Source: Candidatus Dojkabacteria bacterium UBA5749
Lineage (GTDB): Bacteria; Patescibacteriota; Dojkabacteria; SC72
Assembly: GCA_002419125.1 (NCBI GenBank)
Contig: DIFL01000039.1
Location: forward strand, 1 to 7,232
Length of the DNA stretch: 7,232 nucleotides
Direction: 5' to 3'
The notes below the pieces were generated by a model that ran no database searches, was not told the origin of the DNA, and saw only the letters and a list, made by a program, of their open reading frames with translations. Of this stretch, positions 1 to 6,125 are shown piece by piece. Each line of letters opens with the position of its first letter. Position 1 is the first letter of the stretch. A program made the translations under genes and the position numbers.

Positions 1-1
1 T

Positions 2-562
2 GATTGGATGACTGAAAATAGTGTATCTTTTTCAGTAGTTATTGATTTTCCATTAGAGCAAGAGAGTGCTTTTGTATTACAGTTTGAAAAAAGTAACCCA
101 TCTGGTTTAGATGAGAATAGCGATATTGCCAAGATAGCCATCTCTATTAAACCTTTAGAAAAGGAGATTGAGACAATGAAAGTTAAAGTTTTTTTTAGTA
201 GTACTAAATTAAATGAAGATATGATTGATTGTTCGCTAGTCTTTCCAGTAACAAGAGAAATAGAAGAAACAGTTGCGGTTGCAAGGGCATCTCTTTTAGA
301 ACTCTTTAAGGGTACTACAACACAAGAGGAGGAATTAGGATATTTTAGTAATATTAATGAGGGTGTAGAAATAAACTCATTGAGTATTACAGAGGGTGTT
401 GCATATGTAGATTTGAATTCTAAATTACAGCAGGGTGTTGGAGGTAGTTGCAAGGTGATGGCTATTAGGGCTCAAATATCAGAAACTTTAAAACAGTTTC
501 CAACTATTGAATCAGTAGTAATATCTATTGATGGTCAAACAGAGGACATATTACAACCTTAG
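2..562 (+). CDS. Gmad2 + GerMN domain protein, C-terminal part (5' end cut by window edge)
   Basis: The reading frame is open to the left edge, so the visible 186 residues are the end of a longer protein. The first ATG (base 8) is almost certainly internal: the codons before it give D-W, and the run D-W-M-T followed about 30 residues later by NPSG (bases 95-106) and a D-E-N stretch matches the end of the Gmad2 immunoglobulin-like domain, where 'WMT...' and 'NPSGLxEN' are typical. From about base 176 a GerMN domain follows: a V-K-V-F-F strand, a helix A-R-A-S-L-L-E-L-F-K-G, then V-A-Y-V-D-L-N and a closing helix/strand pair ending V-V-I-S-I-D-G. Such proteins are usually exported or lipid-anchored envelope proteins; GerM in Bacillus acts in sporulation and germination, but outside sporulating bacteria the role is unknown and sporulation should not be inferred here. 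Any signal peptide would lie outside the window. The gene ends tail-to-tail with gatA, sharing 4 bases. Confidence 0.82.
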   Translation, partial: DWMTENSVSFSVVIDFPLEQESAFVLQFEKSNPSGLDENSDIAKIAISIKPLEKEIETMKVKVFFSSTKLNEDMIDCSLVFPVTREIEETVAVARASLLELFKGTTTQEEELGYFSNINEGVEINSLSITEGVAYVDLNSKLQQGVGGSCKVMAIRAQISETLKQFPTIESVVISIDGQTEDILQP

Positions 563-583
563 AGATTTTCTTCTAAGGCTTTT
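557..583 (+). terminator. Possible hairpin terminator over the two overlapping stop codons
   Basis: CCTTAGA (557-563) pairs perfectly with TCTAAGG (572-578) across an 8-base loop and is followed by C and four T (580-583). The left arm contains the shared TTAG that forms the stop codons of both convergent genes. A 7-bp stem with only three G/C pairs and a short T tract is weak as an intrinsic terminator, so this is a candidate only. In the plus direction it would stop the GerMN gene inside the end of gatA; the minus direction lacks a T run. Confidence 0.35.
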
Positions 584-1980
584 GCTGCGTTAATTACAGT
601 TTCTTCATCTAATGTTTTTCCAATAAACTGGATACCTGTTGGTAGGTTATCACTAACACCATTTGGAATTGAAATAGCAGGAAGACCTGCTTCAGAACTA
701 CCTTCGGCAAGGATATCTGCCATCTCTCCAAAAAGGGGATTGTCTGCATCTTCATCCTTTAGAGCAACTGTAGGAGTGGTAGGAGAGATTAAGCAATCAA
801 AATCTTTCAGAATGTTATCTAAATTTTCCTTAATTATTTGTCTAACCTGTTCAGATTTTTTAAAATACTCATCTGCATATCCTGCAGAAAGAGAGTATGT
901 TCCAGTCATTACTCGTCTTTTGGGCTCTTGTCCAAAACCTTCTCCTCTTGTTGATTCATAGTAAGACTGAACAGTTGCCTTATCGCTTCCCTCTAAACCA
1001 TATCTAGTACCATCATATCTTGCAAGATTAGAGGAAACTTCACTTCTACATGTAATTGTATATACAGACATTGCGAGTTTAGGATCTAGGATATTTACAT
1101 ACTCAATATTAGCTCCTAGTTTCTTTAATATCTCAACACTTTTAAGGAAGTTATCCAAGACCCCCTTCTCAATTTGTAATTCAAGATATTGTGTAGGAAT
1201 TCCTATCTTCATTCCCTTAATCTTTGAACTATCAATTAAATCTAAATACCTCTTTGATTGCACATTATGAGTAGTGAAATCATTTGCATCATATCCAGAC
1301 ATTACTGAAAGAAGTAATGCACTGTCAGAAACATCTTTAGTTATTGGTCCCGGACAATCTAGTGAAGAACCCATTGCAAGTACTCCATATCTTGAAACTC
1401 TTCCATATGTAGGCTTTAGACCAACTGTTCCACACCAACTAGAAGGTTGACGCAAAGAACCAGCAGTTTCTGTTCCCAATGAAGCAGCGCACATATCAGA
1501 AGCGACAGCAGAGGCTGAACCACCACTAGAACCTCCTGGGAGTCTTTCTAAATTATGTGGATTTCTAGTAGGGCCATAGTAGGAAGTAATAGTTGAAGAG
1601 CCATGACAAAACTGATCTAAATTAGTTTTTCCAAGTATTATTGCTCCAGATTCTAAGATCTTTTTTGTCACAGTTGATTCATATACAGGTGTATATCCAT
1701 CTAAAATATGTGATGCACATGTAGTGAGAATATCTTTAGTTGAAAAAACATCTTTTACAGCAATTGGAATACCACCCAAAGGCTTCCCTTTTTCTTGTTC
1801 AAAATTGTTATCAAAGTATTTAGCTTTTTCTATGGCTAAATCACTGCATACAGTAATATATGCATTTAAATCTTTGTTCTTTTTCTCTATTTGATTAAGA
1901 TAATACTGAGTAACTTCTAAAGAGGAGAACTCTTTTTTTAACAACTTCTCCCTTATTTGTAATACAGTTAGATTTTCCAA
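559..1980 (-). CDS. gatA: Aspartyl/glutamyl-tRNA(Asn/Gln) amidotransferase subunit A
   Basis: GatA is the glutaminase subunit of the GatCAB complex. It releases ammonia from glutamine, which GatB uses to convert Glu-tRNA(Gln) or Asp-tRNA(Asn) to the correctly charged form in the cytoplasm. At 473 residues it has normal length (usually about 480-490). The amidase signature is intact: catalytic Lys76 in AVKD, cis-Ser151 in GGSSGG, and nucleophile Ser175 in ETAGS, with the 75- and 24-residue spacings of the family. Tyr307, Arg356 and Asp422 align by position with the glutamine-binding Tyr, Arg and Asp known from Staphylococcus GatA. The run GEGFGQE...KRR, TYSLSAGY and SPTTPT is GatA-like rather than general amidase. 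Small departures are Glu171 where Asp is common and SLDCPG where SLDQIG is common. The start is TTG at 1980-1978; an in-frame TAA at 1992-1990 excludes a longer protein, and the first residues fit the family. A purine-rich AAAAGAAA lies just upstream. gatB and gatC are not in the window. It is last in the helD-lgt-gatA cluster. Confidence 0.95.
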   Translation of the reverse strand: MENLTVLQIREKLLKKEFSSLEVTQYYLNQIEKKNKDLNAYITVCSDLAIEKAKYFDNNFEQEKGKPLGGIPIAVKDVFSTKDILTTCASHILDGYTPVYESTVTKKILESGAIILGKTNLDQFCHGSSTITSYYGPTRNPHNLERLPGGSSGGSASAVASDMCAASLGTETAGSLRQPSSWCGTVGLKPTYGRVSRYGVLAMGSSLDCPGPITKDVSDSALLLSVMSGYDANDFTTHNVQSKRYLDLIDSSKIKGMKIGIPTQYLELQIEKGVLDNFLKSVEILKKLGANIEYVNILDPKLAMSVYTITCRSEVSSNLARYDGTRYGLEGSDKATVQSYYESTRGEGFGQEPKRRVMTGTYSLSAGYADEYFKKSEQVRQIIKENLDNILKDFDCLISPTTPTVALKDEDADNPLFGEMADILAEGSSEAGLPAISIPNGVSDNLPTGIQFIGKTLDEETVINAAKALEENL

Positions 1981-2014
1981 TATTTCTTTTTAATTATATT
2001 ATCTGCAAATTCTA

Positions 2015-3274
2015 TCAGAAATTAATAAAGGTTAAAACAAAGAGTATACAAGATACTGTTAATACAAAACCTGCAAGTACTTGAATCAAAGAGTGTCTAT
2101 TTAAATATATTCTAGACCAACCAATGAAAGGTAAAGGAAGAGAAAGGAGAAATATTAATGGGTTGTTAAAAAATAAAGATATTACAAAAAGACAGAGTGT
2201 TGCTACAATCATATGAAAACTAATTTTCCAAAATATCGTAATCAGGGTTGAGCAAAGTAGAGTGATATTAATTACTGTATATATCTGTACTAATTGGGTA
2301 TTACCTGTTTTAAGTGATATACCAAGAGAGATGAACAGAAATATTAGAAAGAGAAAAAAGAGTCTTGGTCTTTCCTCTTGTTCACTTACTGTAAAGTCAG
2401 AGGTAAGTTTAAAGAAACGAAAAAGAAAAGATGTAATAACTGGGAGTAGTATTGAAAAGAAGAATAGGGAGATCTGATATTTAATTGGGATATCAATTTT
2501 TAGAAAAAGAGAAAGAAGAGAAAGAATTATGAGGGAAATCATTACGGGCTTAGAAAAGAAGTGTGCTATTTTTGTTTTGTCTTTCGTATTCATAATTAAT
2601 ATTATTATACCAATTATTAGAAAAAGTATTGAAAACAAATCAGAGGACTCAATACCCATAAAAAATTCTTTATCTATTCTAAGTGTATTCATTAGTAATC
2701 TAATTATTGAATAGTTAATAAGGTAGATAGATGTTATTACTCCTGTTGTAACTTTCTTTCCAAAGAGTTTAAAAAGGAGATAGAAGTTAATAAGGTTTAG
2801 TATTGATTCATAGATAAATACTGGATGGAAATGAGAGTACTCAAGATATTGTGAATAACGATTTTCTGTTGGAATATATATTCCCCATGGTAAATTTGTT
2901 GGTAATCCATAGAGTTCATAGTTAAAGAAATTTCCAATTCTTCCGATAGAATGAATTAATGGAAGAAAGAGTAATATGCTGTCAGAGATTTTCAAAAAGG
3001 GGATTCTTTTTCTTTTTGAAAGAAAAAACAAAGCAATTATTAATCCAATTACTGCCCCATAGAATGCTAGTCCTCCGTCCCATACAGCTATTGGATTAAT
3101 AAGTCCTTGCTTAATCTCTTCAATGTTATGAAATACAAACAGAAGCCTTGCCCCGAATAGGACAAAAAAAAGGATAAAGAGTATATCCAAATAGGAAATA
3201 TTGTGATTATACTTTTTTATTAACTCAACCCCTACTATTATTGCTACTCCTATTATTAATCCGTATATACTCAT
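2015..3274 (-). CDS. lgt: Prolipoprotein diacylglyceryl transferase fused to a C-terminal PAP2-like membrane domain
   Basis: Residues 1-230 are Lgt, the membrane enzyme that moves diacylglycerol from phosphatidylglycerol to the lipobox cysteine of prelipoproteins. Seen here: YGL near residue 4, WDGG (65-68) then FYG, the Lgt signature GRIGNFFNYE..G (111-123), HP..IYES (150-157) and R192...R199-x-D201. The protein begins almost directly at the conserved Tyr, so about 20 residues of the usual N-terminal arm are missing; a TAA three codons upstream rules out a longer frame. Asn196 occupies the position four after Arg192 where E. coli has Glu. Residues about 240-419 are extra: six or seven hydrophobic segments with K289...SD..V...EERP (289-303), KISFH (350-354) and SR-x5-H-x3-Q (387-398), recalling the three PAP2 phosphatase motifs, the last with Gln for Asp. 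The domain could hydrolyse a lipid phosphate or be a degenerate, non-catalytic relative. The gene begins 6 bases after helD in the same frame, so translation is probably coupled; no Shine-Dalgarno is visible. The stop is TGA. Lgt identity is firm, the PAP2 assignment likely. Confidence 0.9.
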   Translation of the reverse strand: MSIYGLIIGVAIIVGVELIKKYNHNISYLDILFILFFVLFGARLLFVFHNIEEIKQGLINPIAVWDGGLAFYGAVIGLIIALFFLSKRKRIPFLKISDSILLFLPLIHSIGRIGNFFNYELYGLPTNLPWGIYIPTENRYSQYLEYSHFHPVFIYESILNLINFYLLFKLFGKKVTTGVITSIYLINYSIIRLLMNTLRIDKEFFMGIESSDLFSILFLIIGIIILIMNTKDKTKIAHFFSKPVMISLIILSLLSLFLKIDIPIKYQISLFFFSILLPVITSFLFRFFKLTSDFTVSEQEERPRLFFLFLIFLFISLGISLKTGNTQLVQIYTVINITLLCSTLITIFWKISFHMIVATLCLFVISLFFNNPLIFLLSLPLPFIGWSRIYLNRHSLIQVLAGFVLTVSCILFVLTFINF

Positions 3275-3280
3275 ACTTGA

Positions 3281-5485
3281 TTATATTAATAATGGAGATT
3301 TATTACTATTATTAATAATAATTAATCTGTGCAAGGCTCTAGTGATTGCAACATAGAACAGTCTTGTACTAAGCTCTGTATCTGGGTATGTATTACTATT
3401 AACATCTAAAAGTATTACAGTATCAAATTCCAAACCTTTAGCATTTTCAATTGGTAAAACAAGAACTCCTGTTTTGTAATTCTCTTGTGTAAAATCTACA
3501 ATATCTTTTGATAATTTGTTTTGATATTGAAAAAGTCTTTTATATGTCTTTAGAGCATACTCCTTATTTGGACAAACTACCGCACATGTTACACTCCCCT
3601 TATCAAACTCTTTTTCAAGTAGGTTGATGAAATTGAGAACCTCTTTTTCTGAAAGATTCTCTATATCTTTTTGATTATCAATCATATGAATATCTTCCCC
3701 ATGTCGAAGTACAGCTTCAGGTAGTTTGTATGTTTTAGGAAATCTTTCTCTAAATATCCTGTTTGCAAACTCAATAATTTCTAGAGTAGTTCTATAGCAT
3801 CTGTTTAATTGGTGATATGAATATTTGTCTAAATTAAATTTTTTGAATAGATCTATTACACTCTCCCAATCTTTAATATAAAAAGGAGGAATAATTGATT
3901 GAGCAAGATCTCCAGCAATTGTAATATTTTGATTTTTAGATATTTGTAGTAAAGTTAGAATCTGTACTAAACTTAAATCTTGTGCTTCATCTAACATAAC
4001 ATACTCCTTTTCATTTTCTTTGTGACCGTGAAGTTTAAGGTGAAGGTATACTATTGGAGCAAGATCTTCCATTCTAAATATTTTTAATCTTCCTTTTCTT
4101 ACTACACCTTCAAGAGTATATTTAGAAATCTTTTTATTTATGTATCCCTTCTTAAACATCTCTCTATATATTTCAATTGGGAGTGTGTTTCTATTAAAAT
4201 ACCTTGTTACTTCTTTCTTTTTTTCAATATCATATCCATCTCTATCTCTGAAGGTTCCTGTTATTTTTTCTTTAAATTGCTTCTGAACAAAAGCGAACTC
4301 TAAAGCAAGAGTTAATCTTTCGTCCATAGTAATTAATGGGTGGGTCTCTTTTAATTCATAGTACCTTTCTCTTATGACCTCTTTGCGGATATATGGGATA
4401 TTGTCTAAAAGGTTAGATTCAAATTCATCAAAATATGAATCCAGAATACTTATAAATTGTTTAGAGCCTTTAAACTCTTTTATCTCTAAATCTTCTTCTC
4501 CAGGAAATAGTGTATATTTATCATCCCAACCTAGGATTTTTTTAGCCCAAAACAGATATGTATTTGTTTCAACATGCTCTATTCCTAAACTTGGTAATAC
4601 ATCAGATATGTAATCAAGAAATACTTTGTTAGGACCAATTATTAATGTTTTTTCAGGATGAATTTTCTCTTTGTATGTATAGAAGAGATATGCCAATCTA
4701 TGAAGTAGTATCGTAGTTTTGCCACTTCCTGCCACTCCTTGTATTATTACTGGTTTATTTATCTCTTCCCTAATAATTTTATTTTGTTGCTCTTGAATAG
4801 TAGCAACAATATCTTTTAACTTTTGACCCAATCTTTCAGTTAATTGAGAAAGTAAAAATTCATCTGCTGCGGCATTTCCACTCTTAGCATCATATATGTG
4901 TCTTATTCTTGCTTCTGCAATACTAAACTGACGTTTCTGAATTAAATCTCCCTGCTTTAATCCTGATGGAGTATCATATTGCAAGTTATTTGTTGGACCG
5001 CTATTTTCATAGTAAATATTTGCTATCGGTGCCCTCCAATCACTTATTAATGGTTGGAATGTTTTAGGATCCATTAATGCGAATTTACCAATGTAGATGG
5101 GAAGAAGTCTTTCATTACCATAAAGCTTGGTTTTGAATACTATCTTTCCAAAATATGGGGTATCTACTTTAATTAACTCTCTGTTAACTCTTTCAATCGT
5201 TTCTTGTATCTCTTTTAATATCTTGTTGTATATACCTACCGCAGCTTTTCTTTCGTCTAGGTCTGTTTCCATTTGAATTCTCTTAGCTTGATCTTCTAAC
5301 TCTACTTCTAGATTATGAAGTTTAGAAATCATTTTTTTAGCAACAACGATATTTATATCTGTAACCTTTTCTAATGAAGGATACTCCTCTTTTTCAAGGG
5401 GGTTGATATATTTAACATTAGTGAAATCTGCTAAGGTATCTAACCTAGTATGTAAAGGATTGAGATACTTTTCAAAGGTTTGCAT
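3281..5485 (-). CDS. helD: HelD-like RNA polymerase-associated ATPase (UvrD/Rep superfamily 1)
   Basis: HelD proteins bind RNA polymerase and use ATP to free it from stalled or terminated complexes; they resemble UvrD/Rep helicases. Numbering below counts from the TTG at 5500 (739 residues); from the ATG at 5485 subtract 5. Residues about 44-112 form a charged helical hairpin, as expected for the arm that enters the polymerase secondary channel. Next come PYFGKI, YIG...L.D and SDWRAPIA..YYE, a block characteristic of HelD. ATPase motifs: TIQEQQN (234-240, Q-motif), GVAGSGKTT (255-263, Walker A), LDEAQD (503-508, Walker B), IAGDLAQ (528-534, motif III), LNRCYRTT (565-572, motif IV), KGLEFD (688-693, motif V) and FYVAITRA (715-722, motif VI). 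Length is close to the 774 residues of the Bacillus protein. The ATG at 5485 is preferred because the predicted transcript starts near 5509, leaving only about 9 bases before the TTG. Neither start has a clear Shine-Dalgarno. A plain DNA repair helicase is the alternative, but the HelD block argues against it. First gene of the cluster. Confidence 0.9.
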   Translation of the reverse strand: MQTFEKYLNPLHTRLDTLADFTNVKYINPLEKEEYPSLEKVTDINIVVAKKMISKLHNLEVELEDQAKRIQMETDLDERKAAVGIYNKILKEIQETIERVNRELIKVDTPYFGKIVFKTKLYGNERLLPIYIGKFALMDPKTFQPLISDWRAPIANIYYENSGPTNNLQYDTPSGLKQGDLIQKRQFSIAEARIRHIYDAKSGNAAADEFLLSQLTERLGQKLKDIVATIQEQQNKIIREEINKPVIIQGVAGSGKTTILLHRLAYLFYTYKEKIHPEKTLIIGPNKVFLDYISDVLPSLGIEHVETNTYLFWAKKILGWDDKYTLFPGEEDLEIKEFKGSKQFISILDSYFDEFESNLLDNIPYIRKEVIRERYYELKETHPLITMDERLTLALEFAFVQKQFKEKITGTFRDRDGYDIEKKKEVTRYFNRNTLPIEIYREMFKKGYINKKISKYTLEGVVRKGRLKIFRMEDLAPIVYLHLKLHGHKENEKEYVMLDEAQDLSLVQILTLLQISKNQNITIAGDLAQSIIPPFYIKDWESVIDLFKKFNLDKYSYHQLNRCYRTTLEIIEFANRIFRERFPKTYKLPEAVLRHGEDIHMIDNQKDIENLSEKEVLNFINLLEKEFDKGSVTCAVVCPNKEYALKTYKRLFQYQNKLSKDIVDFTQENYKTGVLVLPIENAKGLEFDTVILLDVNSNTYPDTELSTRLFYVAITRALHRLIIINNSNKSPLLI

Positions 5486-5515
5486 AAAATTGAAATGCAA
5501 ATTTAGAGCAGAGCA

Positions 5516-5544
5516 ATTTTACGCTATATATTTTAAGTTGTCTA
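5516..5544 (-). promoter_or_regulatory. Predicted sigma70-type promoter of helD-lgt-gatA
   Basis: Read on the minus strand, TAGACA (5544-5539; five of six to TTGACA) is followed after exactly 17 bases by TAAAAT (5521-5516; five of six to TATAAT). Transcription would begin near 5509, about 24 bases before the ATG at 5485. This is the best promoter match in the window and sits in the only divergent intergenic region. The AT-richness raises the chance of accidental matches to the -10, less so to the -35. Confidence 0.6.
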
Positions 5545-5571
5545 TACTTTTGAAAAGATTTTATATATATT
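5538..5571 (+). promoter_or_regulatory. Possible promoter of the DUF192-DedA pair
   Basis: The DUF192 gene must be expressed from the 92-base divergent region. TTGTCT (5538-5543) could serve as -35 with TATATA (5562-5567) at 18 bases; alternatively TATATT (5566-5571; five of six to TATAAT) would start transcription at about 5578, the A of the ATG, giving a leaderless message. No Shine-Dalgarno lies within 15 bases of that ATG, which would fit a leaderless start. The TTGTCT overlaps the helD -35 on the other strand, so the two promoters may compete. The choice of elements is uncertain. Confidence 0.3.
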
Positions 5572-5577
5572 AATACT

Positions 5578-6108
5578 ATGAACACTCAATTAAAAATTAT
5601 TCTTTATCTTCTTTTTGTAATTGGTATTTTCTATTATATTCAAACAAAATATGAGATATTCGATATCTCTTTTACAAAACCTATTATTGAGAGTAAAAAA
5701 GAGGAAGAAGAGGAAAAAAAGATTTCATCTTTAGAGATATTGAATAGTGAAGGGAAAAAGATTGTTGTAGGACTTGAAATTGCAAATACCCCTATATTAA
5801 GAACACAAGGGCTATCAAATAGAAAGAGCTTAGGTGATTATCAAGGTATGTTGTTTATCTTTGATTCTACAGACAGATATTCATTTTGGATGAAAGATAT
5901 GTATATACCATTGGATATTATATATATTAGTGAATCCTTCTATATTGTAGATATTTTAAAGAATGTACAACCTTGTAGTGAGACATGTACAAACTTTGTT
6001 CCAAGAGAAGATTTTAGGTATGTATTAGAAGTAAATAGCAATTTTGCAGAAATAAATAGGGTTGATATTGGTAATGCTGTTATTTTTGATATATCATCAG
6101 TAGAGTAA
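5578..6108 (+). CDS. DUF192 family protein with N-terminal membrane anchor
   Basis: Residues about 5-22 are a single hydrophobic segment after a short start with one Lys, which would anchor the protein with the rest outside the membrane; there is no lipobox cysteine. A highly charged linker of Lys and Glu (39-48) leads to a complete DUF192 domain (about 52-173). Family marks seen: I-A-N-T-P...R75-T-Q-G-L79, GMLFIF (90-95), SFWMK (102-106), PLDIIYI (111-117), a Cys133/Cys137 pair in the loop after the I-V-D strand, then YVLEV and a final I-G-N-A-V strand. The Cys pair is frequent in archaeal and bacterial members and might form a disulfide or bind metal (inference). DUF192 proteins are small beta-barrel extracellular or periplasmic proteins with no established biochemical activity, so no function is claimed. 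It leads a two-gene unit with the DedA gene 17 bases downstream. No Shine-Dalgarno is visible before the ATG. Confidence 0.9.
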   Translation: MNTQLKIILYLLFVIGIFYYIQTKYEIFDISFTKPIIESKKEEEEEKKISSLEILNSEGKKIVVGLEIANTPILRTQGLSNRKSLGDYQGMLFIFDSTDRYSFWMKDMYIPLDIIYISESFYIVDILKNVQPCSETCTNFVPREDFRYVLEVNSNFAEINRVDIGNAVIFDISSVE

Positions 6109-6125
6109 TTTCAAATTAAGTATAT

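Noticed and set aside
740..961. Open frame on the plus strand, 73 codons
   Set aside because: It lies wholly inside gatA on the opposite strand, over the strongly conserved C-terminal half, and its translation shows no recognisable domain.
1993..1998. Perfect TATAAT on the minus strand upstream of gatA
   Set aside because: No -35 element at 16-18 bases (TTTCTG at best) and it would leave only a few bases before the TTG start; in such AT-rich DNA a lone match is expected by chance. An internal promoter is possible but not supported.
2262..2714. Two open frames on the plus strand (2262-2477 and 2529-2714)
   Set aside because: Both are antisense to the PAP2-like and late Lgt parts of lgt. The second looks hydrophobic only because it mirrors membrane-segment codons.
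3307..3320. 14-base perfect palindrome of only A and T near the end of helD
   Set aside because: It is formed by codons for Ile and Asn in an AT-rich coding tail. A pure A/T stem would be very weak and no regulatory context is visible.
4374..4613. Open frame on the plus strand, 79 codons
   Set aside because: Antisense to the middle of helD, with no start context and no recognisable domain.
5485..5500. TTG at 5500 as start of helD
   Set aside because: It is in frame and adds five residues, but the predicted transcript start near 5509 leaves almost no leader, and an ATG is available at 5485. It is not excluded.
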